From NCBI GenBank assembly GCA_951799445.1, contig OX637289.1:8957321-9021320 (forward strand): a DNA stretch of 64,000 nt. The letters run 5' to 3'. Source of the DNA: Pseudisothecium myosuroides (lineage: Eukaryota; Streptophyta; Bryopsida; Hypnales; Lembophyllaceae). The stretch's first letter is position 1; each line of letters begins with the position of its first letter. The notes beneath the pieces were generated by a model. It ran no database searches and was not told the origin of the DNA. It worked only from the letters and a program-made list of their open reading frames with translations. Positions 25,236-37,813 of the stretch are shown here, one piece after another. The position numbers were made by a program, and so were the translations under genes.

Positions 25236-26532
25236 TGGCACTACTTTAGTTAGGGTCTGTCCTCAACTCTCATACAACCCAGCGCTTTTATAACATGTGT
25301 ATCATCTATGATCGATGCAGAGAAACTAAATCATTTGAATGCAGTTAGTAGTAACTTAAAGAGAGATTGATAGCAACTTAATGCTAGCTATAAACCAAGC
25401 GAGGATAGTATCCTTCCAATAATAATGCACGCACTGTTTTCCTCATTAATTTAAATAGACATTCATGTAAGGTTTTAAAATTTCAACCTTATAAAGAAAT
25501 CATTCTAATTTCTAAGAAATTACATTTATGAATTTTAAAACTTTATATTTCACAATCTGCAGAAATTTCTTGGATCATAATGATTAATATATATATAATT
25601 TCTTATTAATAATATTTAAAACTTGTAGTCATGTTCATTGTTGCATTATACACATTTGACATTGATCGATGCTAGTAGAAAAAGGTGTTGCAGTAATAGT
25701 GTGATGTTCATTTGATTTATAGTTAATTGTTACATTGTGCACATTTGATATCATCTGCTATCATTCCATTCTTTGATAAAATGTCAAAATTTATAATGGA
25801 TTGTATCTAAACATATCTATCTGAAATAAGTTGCAACGTTGACTTCACAATCAACAACCAATGTAGGAGACTCTATATCTGTCAGTTCTTCAATTCTTGT
25901 ACGTGCTTTTGGAATCGGTTCATCTCATGCAACTGAAAACGTGATAAAAGCACATATATCTCCGTGACAGAAAGTGGGACATCGAGCGGGACACAAGGAA
26001 CTACGTCCACTAAAGGATACTCAAATTACGTACTCACTGTTGAATTGTCGGACCACTCCTATCCATCATATGATCGACTATATAAGTTATAAGTTGTGCG
26101 GACCACAGGAGATTCTAGAATTGGATCACCACTGGACGTACTGCAGCAGTGAATTTAATCGGGATATTATCCCGACCCGGTCGATTACAATCATATCAAT
26201 TCTTTGCTTTGTCAGTTCCAAAAGCTTTACGCTGACGTATAGTAGCTGGCGTTACGTAATGTTAGCATTATCATAAATATCTGGAGCCGAATTGAATTGA
26301 ACGGCTAGCAGAATGATGCACTGGCCGGACAGAAACCAGCTAGGGAGGTAACTTAACTTATGCAAACGGACGGCCTGGAATTTAAAGTAGGAGGCTCAGA
26401 AACCGATCATCCAAGGGCTGGTCCACCTTTTTCATGTATTTCCTTGGATGGGACTGATATTTTTAGCTCACTTTTCAGACAAAGAGAAATAGATGAGGAA
26501 TGTGACACAACTGGTTTCATATTTTTTGAAGC

Positions 26533-27310
26533 ATTATTGAATTACTTATGAATTTTCAAACGAGTTGGATCATAGGTCACTCCCCAGGTCTTCTATAAAC
26601 TATTCACTTGCAATTCTAAAGAAAGATGGGGAAAGCAAAGAGAATGGTTGGCTCTTGCAATTAATAATGCTTTGTCCTTGATTCATTCAATGACTATAGA
26701 GGTCACTTTTAGAACCACCTCATGTCCATTTCACAACTACTTATAGGGGCGGTTCTTAATGCCCTTGCTATTTTAGAGCCTCCTACCTTTAGTTACTTCT
26801 AGTATATATATGCTAATTTATGAAAGTTTGATTGATTGCAGAACTGAGTACTCTTGATATATCCAGGATTACAACTAAATATAACGATTGAAATTTTTTA
26901 ACCTATAAACAATGCCACGGCCATTTTCTGGTCAATGAATGAGAGAGAATCCTTTTGTGTAGGACAAAACTGCAACTATTCATCTTCAGAATTTTGTGTA
27001 GAAAGGAAAAATCATTGACAATAGTTTGAACTCCAGTGAGCACTTTTGTTTTTTTCAAAGTAGATGATGTCATACAATGCCAAAAGGGATGATTTATACA
27101 GTCACTAACCCGGCATTTAAAGATTAATGCTAAAACTTATTGAATTACTTATGAATTTTTCAAAGATTTGTATTGTAGGCATCTATTTGTGACCGTAGGC
27201 CTTCCAAAATTTGTCTACTTGCAACTTGTAAAGAGTTGTGAAGAAACCTACAAAAATGATTGGCTTTTGTAATGATTAACACTTTATTTTTAATCCATTC
27301 AATGGCTACG
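26533..27310 (+). repeat. Pair of direct repeats about 600 bases apart
   Basis: The segments 26533-26700 and 27135-27310 are diverged direct copies. Both open with ttgaattacttatgaattt and close with cattcaatg(a/g)cta. The spacing and single orientation could reflect a decayed LTR-like or duplicated element, but no terminal or coding features support that. Confidence 0.6.
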
Positions 27311-27431
27311 AATTAACCACCACCTCATATCCATTCTAGATCTAACTATAGGATCAGATTGAAGAAGACGTTTGCTTTTAGAACAGACTTCTTTAAATGT
27401 TCCATTTAGATGCTTACAACGTCAATTTTAA

Positions 27432-28356
27432 CCCCTAAAGAACCGGCATGCATTTTTTGGTTGTATAGAAATTTTGGGTAGGTATGTGTGACTAGAGATT
27501 TCCATATTTTTAGCTGAAATTTTAATAGAAGGTGGGCGCAAGAAATACCTTTTATATGCACTAAATTTCATGACATTTGGAAATAGGAGTCAAAAGTTAT
27601 GGCCAAATATGTTATTTTTTTTCGTAATTGGCCAGTCCGGGTAGATTAGAATGAATCACTTTTTTTCAAAAATAAAAAATTTGAAATTGGTTTTCTAGAG
27701 TTATATAAATGTGGAATGCTTTGAATCATTCCATTTTGACCAATGAGTCAAAAATTATGAGGGTTTTTAGTTTGCGGGCAGTTATGGATTCTCTATTCTG
27801 AAATAAACTTTGAAGTTGTTTATTTAACTCAATTTTTAATATTTTTTGAAAAAAAATATTTATAGGATGTAGGTTGTTTATTCCAACATTACAACCATTG
27901 GGATAGACATTTTTCAATTCCATAATTAAATTCTTAACAATTTAGTATTTTGGATCATTATCTACTTCTTTCTACTTACTATTTTTTTGTATATGTTGTA
28001 TAATTCCAAATGATTTGAAATTTTTTAAGCATGTAGCCAACTTGTTTAGGAAAAAGAATTCAAAGAAGCACCACCATTTTGGACATTTTTTCATACAAAT
28101 GTGACCTTGTGAGGTGCAGCTGCCTTGTTTTTTGTAGGGACAAAAAAAGGATTTTTGCCAATTCAAATGCTAATATCTTCCAATCCGCATGGTGGAAAAT
28201 TCTGAAATTTTTTCCACATCTTCTAATACTAATTTGCTATAAGATCCTACGATTGCATGTGTCAAAAAAGTTTTTTTTTCAAGAATTTAGTACTTGTACT
28301 AAGAATGGCAATTTTTGAATGTTTTCAGTGAAAACATAGTCATGGAACTTTAGGGG
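27432..28356. mobile_element. TTAA-flanked inverted-repeat element, copy A
   Basis: Both ends read TTAA-CCCCTAAAG inward (TTAA at 27428-27431 and 28357-28360). It shares interior sequence with copy B (47616-48479), for example the stretch around 28165-28255 against 48295-48380. It has no coding capacity. The TTAA plus CCC termini resemble piggyBac-type ends, but TTAA is palindromic and could also be part of the inverted repeat. It lies in unit 1 at a point where unit 2 has only a few bases. Confidence 0.75.
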
Positions 28357-29035
28357 TTAATAGATTGCCGATATTCCATTCCATTGACTTGGAACAAGCC
28401 ACACGGCCTAAAACCAAAATCTATAAGTTAGATCAATCTAATAGGATTAGTCACTCAATTCCGACATGTACTAGACCCTTCCATGGTTTGCATAGTAGAT
28501 GTCACCCAATTCTGTAGAATATTTAATTTATTTCCCTTGGGCAAGCAATTAGGTGCTACTGTCAAAGAATGATATTAGGTTTATATCTATTTATACACAA
28601 TTTCAGGATTATAAAGATGTGATTCATTAAATGTTGGTTCAAGTGTACTTAGTTGTAAACAAATGCTTGTTAAAAACAAGTAGTACCTTTAGGCAATAAA
28701 AGAAGTGCTTTTAGTATGTCAAAACATTCATCAAATGGGAATACATGATGGGGGGAGGGTCACTCATCTTGAACGATGTTTAGATGGTCATGATGCTACC
28801 TAGTACATGATGGTTTTATATTTTTGTACAAAATGTGCTTATAATTCATAGCAATTTCAATTCTTATCAAATTAATTTGATTCCATTTGTATTTGATCCC
28901 ACTCCACTAATTCTTTCTTTGAAAAATATAAGCAACAATAAGCACATTGCACAAGATACTCAAATAGCAAATATGGATAGGCCAATCTATCTTATTGTCT
29001 ATTAGGTAGTGGCCTAAAGTAAAACCTTCAAGTGA

Positions 29036-29075
29036 AGGGGTTATTACAAGAAACACTAGTCCTATTCTCCGTCCT
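29036..29075 (+). mobile_element. Fragment of the GGGT(G/C)ATTGC family (5' end only)
   Basis: Ggggttattacaagaaacac and the following tagtcctattct match the start of the 56508 copy. The match stops after about 40 bases, at the start of the 29065-31945 repeat block. Confidence 0.45.
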
Positions 29076-29573
29076 TAAGGAGATTACTCTTTGTAATTTA
29101 AGGTATACACCTGAGTTAAGAGGGTATTTGATGTGGGGCTTTCTACCTTAATTATTGTATTTAAGATGACTGTATTTTACATTAAAAGCTACAAGGGGCA
29201 TATTTCCAATTTCCTATGATTTTTATAATTTCATTTATGCAATTTTTTAAATGGGGCTATCTTACATATTTAAATGTTCAATTGACCAAGTGGTAGTTCT
29301 TAACCTCTAAAGACCAATGGTCCATTGAATGAACAACTGAAAATTCAGGTAGGATCCTATGAAGTCAATTTTGATTGGTTGTTTATAAAACTTTGATACA
29401 AGGTGTGAATATGTACCCTTTTAGTGAGAATATGATTTTTTTCAATTGAGTACCCGAATCAAAAGTAATGCCTTGAACTTTTTTGGCAGCTCAGGCAATT
29501 TGGACATCTTTTGGACACCTTTTGCAATAATGTTCATCAACTTTTAAAATTTAGCATGTATGTATCTATTAAA

Positions 29574-30307
29574 GGGTGATTGCACAAAACACTTGTACTA
29601 TTTTTTGTCACACGTTGCATTTTGATTTGTTTTTTGGCCATAACTTTTGCGTTCTAGCTCCAAATGACTCAAAATTCATAGACAAGGTACTCATAACTAT
29701 TATACACCTTGTCTAATTTTTGAAATTCTTTTAAAATGTTTTATTATCCAAAAAGAGCCCTTGATTTATGTCACTTGATAATTTTGGGGGGTTTGGAACA
29801 AAGTAGTACCCAAATAAATGAATTTGGAGCTAAAATTTGGAGGAGATGGTCTTATACTATAGTTTTAGCTATTGTTCAAAGGATTTTTAAATATAATTAA
29901 TTATATGTTGTATAGAAGTCCACAAAGTGAGCCTCTTTCAACTTGCATTTCGAAACATGTAAAAATTTTTTTTGATGTTTTTTTAGTGAATGACCATCTC
30001 TATAGAATTGCTAGAAATGGCCAGTTTGCATTTTCTTCATTTAATTTTTTTCCTATCTTTTACTAATTTAAACATCAAAATATGTATTTTCTTGAAATTT
30101 GGCACTTTTCTAGTTCTCCTACTTAGAGAATTTTTCTATGATATTCTTTTGGTGGTTACCTTCATCTTATACTCTTATAGGTGTATACATTGGCCATATT
30201 TTTTAAAAAAATTAAAAATTATTCTTCTAATTTTATAGTATACCAGAATAAAAAACATGAATACTGTACAACGCAACAAAACCGGTAGGTGTTTTGTGCA
30301 ATCACCC
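29574..30307 (+). mobile_element. GGGT(G/C)ATTGC-family MITE, copy 1
   Basis: It starts GGGTGATTGCACAAAACACT and ends with the inverse TTTTGTGCAATCACCC. A perfect 4-base duplication, taaa, flanks it (29570-29573 and 30308-30311). The related repeat at about 12370-12400 shows the uninterrupted sequence. About 734 bases, AT-rich, no coding capacity. The left end shares CACTTGTACTATTT with copies at 49993 and 51561. Confidence 0.9.
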
Positions 30308-31548
30308 TAAAATATGGCGTACAATTGTTCAAAAAAAATTAAGTTCTCAAATCACATACTAAGAAGAATCTAACTTTATTAGCTATATTTTGGGTGGCTT
30401 CAAGAAAAAACATTTTCTTCTACTTCAAGAGTTCAAGTCCTATTATCTTGTGAAGTCAAAGTTCTTGAAATTTTTCCACATATTCCAAATGTTTATCTCT
30501 AATTTTTTACTATTTGGATTTCAAATAAATCTTTTTCTCATTGCACAAGAAATCATCAAAAAATGACTAGTGTATTGCCAATGCCTTTAACCTCCTTACA
30601 TTTTAGGTTGATTTAGAGTAAGCTATACTCTATATTTGCTTTTGAAATTTTTCATAGGTAAATCTAACATCATATACGTATGAATGGCCAAAATCCTCAT
30701 TTTTGTATAGAGCAAGAATTTTATTCTAGGAGGGCTCGAAGTCTTCTAGTAGACTGGCCATCTTTTGCAAGAATTAAAAAAAAAAAATTCACACTTCAAA
30801 CGTTATAATCTTTTGATCCACAAGGTCAAATGGGCTGAAATTTTTCTACACATTGCCTTACTTGTTTAATACACTTTTGTATGGTTGAAATAAAAATTAA
30901 ATAATTAATTTTGGAATAATGTATAAAAAATGGGCAATTTTGAATTTTTCCTCTTTCAAAATATTCTCCGGCTTTTAGGAGTTAACAACAAGTTTATATA
31001 TTGAACACTTCAAAATCCCCAATGAAACTATCCCGTGAACATCCAATTCACTACATTTGTATTTAACATTTATGGTTTCAAAAAATGAAGTTAAACAGAC
31101 TATAAACTCCTCATGTTGTACAGTTTTTAGTTCGTTGAACCTACTAAGTAAACCTCTTTATTCGTGCAATGTGACAAATTTTGCCACTTGTGGTCAATGC
31201 CTTACGTTCATACTTAATTTTTTTTAATAAATGCACTACTAGTATAATGGCACAATTTCAGTCGACCAACCTTCATTGTCCATTTTCTTGACTAAGTATG
31301 TCCATTTTATCATTCACTTGAAATTATCTATTCACATCTATACTCATCATATTATGAAAAATTTGCACGGCCTCTATCTGTCAAGGCTAACTTATTAATA
31401 AAAATTCCTATTACATGTTTTTATACACCTTAATTTATATATAATAAAGTATGTAGCATTTCATGGATCCTATAATAGTCCTACATGTATATTATATAAA
31501 ATTTCTCCATTTTGAATTAAATGAACCCTATCTTTTAATTCTAATCAT

Positions 31549-31899
31549 GAGAGAAAATCTAGGGCCTCCGGAGGGCTGCTCCACAATCCTCTGAGGTACC
31601 CTGAATTTTATTTATTTTTTGCTGAAAAATTCGTTTTTCCCCTATTCTTGCCCAACTGAAACTGCAGTGACAGTGGCGCAGAAATCGAAATTTACGAATC
31701 ATTTTTTTATTTTTTTATTTTTATAAAACTTTAATCTTAGAAAAATTATTTAAAAAATTTAAAAATTATTAATTTTTTTTTTAAATTTAAATTTTAAAAA
31801 AAAAAATCACAATTTCTGACCATTTCGGCGAGCAGTCAGCTAAGCTGAAATAGATTGGCTTGTCACTCCGGAGCAGCCCTCCAAAGGGCTGATATTTCT
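31549..31899. mobile_element. Mutator-like MITE with GGAGGGCTGCTCC inverted repeats
   Basis: The left end GAGAGAAAATCTAGGGCCTC and the right end (minus strand AGAAATATCAGCCCTTTGG) are imperfect inverted repeats of about 30 bases, both running into GGAGGGCTGCTCC. The flanks tctaatcat (31540-31548) and tctaatgac (31900-31908) agree at seven of nine positions, about the 9-base duplication expected for Mutator-like elements. The related repeat near 13600 lacks the insertion. Confidence 0.65.
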
Positions 31900-31944
31900 T
31901 CTAATGACTGAAGTATTTTAAAAAACCAATGGTGATATTCCCCA

Positions 31945-32657
31945 AGTCTTTGTCACAATGAGAGTGACTCCCTTGTCATCCACTATAACTTTTGAAGCAC
32001 AAGTCCAATGAACATGAAATTTCTATTGAACATGTCTAACTTGATGGTAATCATTAATCAAATCCTTTATTTTTTAGAAGTTAAACAAAAATCATTTTTT
32101 ATTTAAAAATCATTTTTGTTAATTTGTCACAAAATTAGATTTAGGGATTTTTATTATGTTAGGAGTCCCCAAATTTAATAATTTAAAGTTGAAATTTCAT
32201 GGCCTATTTGCATAGCAAGAAAGCATATCTACTAAAGGAAATTTGAAAATATATTATTTTATGTCCTCCACATGAGTGCAAACAACATTCCCATTGTGCA
32301 CAATTTTTGAACATTGAAAATGGTTCTAAGAACATTCTTTTGGTGAAATCTCATTACCATCAACTCTTCTTAAATTTCCAATTTTTAGTTTTCTTAAAAA
32401 ATGCTTTTTCTATTTTTTACAAATTAAAATGTAAAAGTACCTATTTTCATGAGATTTTTTCCTTTTTTTAGTTTTCCTACTTAAAGAATTTTTCTATGCT
32501 TTTCCTTCCTAGGGTGCCTTCTTCTTAAAGGTGTATACATTAAACATTTTTTCACGTTTTTTTAGAATTGTTTTTTTAATTATAAAGTACTCCCAATAAA
32601 ATCATGAATACTATGCAAAACGCTTATAAAACCACATGTTGTTTCTTGCAATGACCC
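31945..32657 (+). mobile_element. GGGT(G/C)ATTGC-family MITE, 5'-truncated copy
   Basis: From about 31950 (ctttgtcacaatgagagtga) this matches the copies at 54195 and 57271, and it ends with the family terminus TTTCTTGCAATGACCC at 32657. The left terminus is missing, so no target duplication can be seen. Confidence 0.7.
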
Positions 32658-33420
32658 AAAGATATACATGTCCCAATTTTTTGCTTGTGGAATATCAATA
32701 ATTTAACAAAATTGACACTTTAATTGTGAAATGCTATTGAGGATGCAAAACATCCATTGGATGACTTCACCTAAGACTGTAGGATGGAAATTTAAGAAGA
32801 GTTGATGGTGTTTTTTCATCCAATTTTTTCACTGGAAGTTGATAAAGTATATTTTTGTGAATTCACACATTATAGCATTATTGACTTTTCTAAAGAAAAA
32901 AATGCTTAATCTATGGATCACCCTTATAGTGTATTTTGGGCTTTGGGCCATTTATTGCTATTTATCCTTGATGTGAATTTTAGCCATAAAAATTGTATTT
33001 TTGAATTTGAATCCAACTAATGAAAATGTGAAATGAATCTTACTAAGTATACATAGTTTCAATTTCAATTGGAAATTTTGAATATTCATAAATTTCAATA
33101 TGTTATAGCAATTTGAACTTTGGACCTATAACCATGGTATGTAGTAATTTTCTAATTTTAGGGTGACATAGTAACTTTGGTTTATACCATGATGTTATAA
33201 ACTATAATATACATTTGTGATTCTCTACCTCTCTGGTGAAAATTTTAGATTTTTGAGTGTATTTTGTATTTGATATAAATTTTCTTCACTTTTTCTTAAA
33301 AAATTCACAGTAATTTCAAATTTTCCCAAAATTTTTTGAAAATTTTATGACTTGCAGTAGACACATGATTTCATCTCTGAAAAATATATATAAATTTTTT
33401 CATTCATATCTAGTTGCAGA
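32658..33420. repeat. Old AT-rich repeat, related to 40480-41280
   Basis: Phrases such as gaggatg...ggatga and tatagcaatttgaactttgg with the following cctataaccatgg recur in the same order near 40535-41110. Part also resembles 6260-6330. No gene. Divergence is high, so only the general relation is supported. Confidence 0.45.
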
Positions 33421-33525
33421 ATGGCAGCAAACAGAACAGAGTGGATGGACAGTGAGGCTTGAAATCAGTGGTCCTGGACCCGTCCTTCCAGTCCAGTCCT
33501 TCGAGGGATAATTACTATAGCTATT

Positions 33526-35238
33526 CATACAAACAAATTTCAGTGCGCGAGTGAGTGAGTCTGAGACTCTGCGTGGTGCCGTGGTCTCCCCGCCTGACTA
33601 CATCCGTAAACGACCTTTGTAAACCAAAATGCCAGACCGCGTACGTTGCAGATAACTTGGGTAGTTGGGTTTACAAACCTATATTGCCTCATTGATTGAC
33701 TAGTATGCAGGAATAATTGCAGGGAGCTACGATAATGTTCGATTACAACTTAAGACTTTCGGACTTTATAAATTATAGACTGAGTCAAACGAATCGCTGA
33801 TATCTGTTAGCTAGATCGATACTCACAATCGGAATGCATGGAATTTGGGGCCAGGTGATTTGGAACTTAGGAAGGTGAGAATTTAGCTGACACCATGCAT
33901 AAAGGCCGGGACAATATCGTACCACACTGTGTACCACTCTGAAAGCACTAATGAAATGTGATGAACTCAAGCGCATGGGACTTAATTGAGTGATTGGCCG
34001 ACAAAGCTACTTGAATGTACTGCACTCACTCTGAAAAGCGAAAAGCAACTGGACACATGGAAGCGTAGCAGAACGGCCGGCCAGCTGCTCTCATTTGCTT
34101 GATTGAGTGGTTCAGCGTCAAACCTAATCTTTTTGCATTAGTCTCTCGATCGTAACATCAAATTGGCGGTAATCCATTACTTTGCCACCATTCAGAGCAC
34201 GTGTCCTGAAATAAATTCAAACCAATCCTAGATGTTAGACCTTCATGTGCATGTATTTTCTGGTACCGGAATGGCGCCACTTTACAGAAAAGGACGTTTC
34301 ATGTTCGATCGATATCGAAATGACTTTGTCAGGGAATCAACAATGACAGCTTACAGCAGCAAAGTGCGTGGCTAGCGGACGAAGCTAGCTGGCCTATGCT
34401 AAGAGTTGTACGATGTCGAGGTGCTCATTGCAGCGTGCACTCACACACACTGTCACTGCACCACGATCAACTAAAACTAAATTCCAACCAGCGTTCGAAA
34501 CACTTCTAGGTAGGCCTCTCGATCGTGGCCCACTTCGATATTAACTAGTCATTCAGGGAAGCGCGCGGTACTGGAACTACTGCGCTTGGAGCTCCGGTCA
34601 GTCTGTCGTGAATACAACTTACAACTGGAACCTTTCTCAGCAAGATGATCTTCGGCCGAAATACATTGCAACAATGATAGCGTGCATTAAATGAGTGATG
34701 AATACTGGAGACTGCGAGCTATTCACTTTTCAAATCTTGCCGCTTGCCACCTTTCGAAAGGCACAAACATCGATCAAGTATAGGAAGGACATACTACAGT
34801 TGTGACAAGCTCTCTCTTCCTCGCTACAACTAGTTCGTATGCCTCAAGTGTAAACTTGCCAAAGACTTGGGCGTAATATTAGTAATAGATCTTTAGAAGA
34901 ATTTTTGACATGGTACACTCAATTAATCCATCACAAACTTTTACTCCTGTACAGTACGTGAACAATGACAACAGCAGACAGTGCGCAATGCATCAAAAGC
35001 TCTGTGTGTGAGCCTACGATCTATGTTCGTCCTTTCATGATGTGAGCTCTGACTGTTTCTTCTTTTGGACTCGGCCCGGTCTGAGTTCTGATACTTGTAA
35101 GATATGCACATTTTCAAAGCAACTCAATTAGCAGATTAATTTGGAACTGAAGAAGATTTCACTACAAACTGCTCAGGGCTGGTTCCGTCGTATGCCCGAA
35201 TTGGTTCCGGCCAACGGGCTACGGATGACGATGTTAAC
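33526..35238. other. Gene-free unit 1 DNA, conserved with 44700-45950
   Basis: There is no recognisable gene, but the similarity to unit 2 is good. The longest clear match is about 34340-34640 against 45360-45680, including ctggcctatgctaa and gaggtgctcattgcagcgtg. The paired short ORFs are broken by indels that are not multiples of three, which argues against a conserved protein. Confidence 0.6.
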
Positions 35239-35411
35239 CTCAATTTCGTTAAATTGGCGCGATTCTGGCGTCAAAAATTGTGACATATACGATCTCGAAA
35301 AAGGTCTAATTTCAGGCCACAACTAGGACAGGTATGGATTTATGTCTCATGAATGCCACGCGTCCTGAAACGTGCCAAAACATTGGGATATCGCCAGTTT
35401 AACGACATTGT
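35239..35411. mobile_element. MITE of the TTTCGTTAAAATGGCG family, copy 1
   Basis: The left end TTTCGTTAAATTGGCGCGAT and the right end (minus strand, TGTCGTTAAACTGGCGATAT) are inverted repeats. The terminal motif is shared with 36561-36683 and with 40690-40825. Target duplications were not resolved. Confidence 0.5.
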
Positions 35412-37813
35412 CGTTTGTTCAAGAGAGTTGCGCGAAAATTAAAAAACAACCCAACCCAGTACCCACAGATGATCGATACATATCAGGCAAGAAATTCTTA
35501 ACCCAAGGTCAGTTGAACTATTCCCTCAGCAAGCAATGAATACCTGGGGATATATATAATCAGTGTTGAATTTGGGGCAATTGGTCTCTAGCTAGAGTCC
35601 TTCGAACTCATGCAACAGTGTTACAGTCTTGCACTGGTAAGGTCGGGAATCGCCCATGTAAGGCGAATTTCCGATCTGCCGTTGAGGCTGACCGCCCAAA
35701 CATTTGCAATTTGTTTTGCTTGATAAAGAAAAGGAAAAGAATGGAAAAGCAGTTTTTTCGGTAAATTTTTGACAGCGAGGGGATAAAATATGTTCTTTTG
35801 AAGACCAGGGTGCCTACGTCGCTATATATGTGCATAGACAACAGTAGTCATCGCTGGGTGTGTGGCTTTGAATACAACAAAGGAGTCCAAAAATTGATTA
35901 AGAAGATGCTGTGACTGTGCATCAAAGTTCGTTCATGCTCCACGAGAGTGTCTAAAACGAAGCAAGAGACATGTCTGGTGTCCGTATTGCCGAGAGCCTG
36001 ACAACTCAACACTTCAATCGTAGTGCGACAGCGCTTTCAAAATCGAATTTTCGTATAGGCTATTCAGTCACGTATTTATGAGTCATAAACTAGACGTAGT
36101 TGTAGTCCCTATTGACTGCTTACTGTCTTAAAATGACGCACTTAGAGTGACATTTTCTCATGTTAATTTAACTTCTCCATTTTCCAAACCAAACGCACGG
36201 TTTTTGAGCCTTCTGTGGGGGGCGGTTCTAAATGACCGCTCGATTTACGAGCCTGTTACCTTAACAGTGTTTCACCACTTCAATCGTTTCTTGCGGAAAC
36301 GGTGCTCACGGGGGTGCTCACGACCAGGAACCGGCTTATACCATGCAAGAATGTAGTCATATCAACCGACTCGATCATGTGCAACCGGCGCGGCCCATCC
36401 CACTGGCATGGGAAACTGAATTACTAGACGAGAAGAAAGCAAGAGTAATCGAAGAGACTGAAGCTAAATTAGCAGAGCCTGCACTCGTGTTAAGGGATTA
36501 GTAATACATGTGGCATGGCAGTAATTAATCGAAGGGCACATGTCTGTATGTAACTAACCGATATTTCGATAGAATGGCGGTATATCACAAACTTGGCACT
36601 TTCACGTTTAGACCGAAATCTATACCTGTCCTCTAAATGAATGGAAAAATGGCGTATGGAATACCGCCATTTTAACGAAATTTCCCATAATTCTGAAACA
36701 TGCCTCCACGATTAATTCCGAATCTAGCTATCAAAGTAATAAACTGTGGTATACAGCTAGCAATATATGTAACAATTACGGTACGTATGGCAATTGAGCT
36801 TGTTGTTTTGTTGCGATTGTACGTATCGAGCGGCGGATTGGCTTCTCTTCATGTGCGGGCAGATTTTGTAGTTTCAGATCGTAAGAATCCGGATGTTCTA
36901 ACCAGACCTTCTTGGCAAACACTGTAAGAGCAACAGATCAGATCAAGGCTTCAAGCGTACACAGGCAGTGTCACTAGGAATTTCATAGTCCAATTGAAAT
37001 CGTGAAAGCATATTGCAAATGAATCAAAGGTAAGAATAAGAAATTAAAGATGCTAAGCTAAGAATAGACAGTGCATGCTCTAATTGGTAAGTTGGTAGCA
37101 TACCTGACCTGCTGATCAGTGGTATCCTATATGAGCCGCGCCTTCACTCACCTTAGAATGTTGTGTACGTTGTCACGTATCAAGCAGGAGCTAGCAAATG
37201 AATTCTCTCCAAACAAAACGCTACAGGTAATTCACCGAATTCCAAATTCCTCTAGCATGCATGAAGGCTACGTCCGGATCCTACAAGACTCGCATTCCCT
37301 GAATGATCCATCAAAGGGACGAATGGAGGAGGTCCAGACATAGACTCCATGCAGCGTTAGAGAAGTATGGAGACTTCAGAGCTCAACGCCAAGAAAATCC
37401 TCAACACCATTCGTCTGCTTTCTCATCTTCCTTGCAATTTCTTTAAACCTGAACCTTCCAGAAACATTTTGCAGAGTCCAAGCCAATAATTTTGTCACTA
37501 ATTTGTGAAGGATATTTATAGACATTCATAGCAATCCCGGAAAATAGTGAACGTGCTTGGTATTCCAAAGTAGCTTGACTAACTCTAGAAACGAGGACAA
37601 AGCTCAGACTAGCCAAGAGGGACAGCTAGCTGCAAATTCTAGATCCTGATCCAGAAGTAATGGCCTACTGAATTCAGAAAAGTGCGGATTACTATTGACC
37701 CCACAGATAGACGCTCTTAGTGATTTCAGTAGTCGCAACACACTTTCCTGCACAAATTACAGCCGAGGAACACACAGATAGAACATAGCACGCTCGGCCA
37801 CATGGATAAGACT
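35412..37813. other. Right end of unit 1, gene-free, conserved with 62300-63815
   Basis: This stretch matches the right end of unit 2 closely in order, for example ggtgctcacgggggtgctc, atgaaggctacgtccggatc and ccaagaaaatcctcaac. Unit 1 has about 630 extra bases at about 35640-36270. The best-conserved short ORF (37119-37343 on the plus strand) is disrupted in unit 2, so no protein is supported. Confidence 0.6.
36561..36683. mobile_element. MITE of the TTTCGTTAAAATGGCG family, copy 2
   Basis: The arms ATATTTCGATAGAATGGCGG (left) and the inverse of ATACCGCCATTTTAACGAAA (right) pair over about 23 bases around a loop of some 75 bases. It shares ctatacc..tcct..aaatg with the 40690-40825 copy. Confidence 0.55.

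Larger units (their letters stand above)
29065..31945. repeat. Dispersed repeat block related to the CACTA interior
   Basis: This is the counterpart of 9975-13645 in the same orientation, without the 10345-12185 segment and with two later insertions, 29574-30307 and 31549-31899. The uninterrupted relative serves as the empty site for both insertions. No CACTA termini were found around this copy. Confidence 0.65.
19442..37810 (+). repeat. Segmental duplication, unit 1
   Basis: This block is collinear with 37814-63815. Anchor pairs in order are 19442/37814 (SF3A1 coding), 21284/38390 (3' flank), 23300/41488, 24836/42902, 26100/44275, 26360/44480, 27395/44664, 33530/44702, 34340/45360, 35425/62312, 36350/62620, 37380/63370 and 37800/63810. 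Unit 1 ends (…agactgac) exactly where the second SF3A1 fragment starts (gacgacaat…), so the two units are head-to-tail. Unit 1 carries about 6 kb of extra repeat DNA between 27426 and 33525. Apart from the 3' part of SF3A1 it contains no recognisable gene. Confidence 0.85.

Noticed and set aside
26533..27310. LTR retrotransposon with 26533-26700 and 27135-27310 as LTRs
   Set aside because: No TG...CA ends, primer-binding site, polypurine tract or target duplication was seen.
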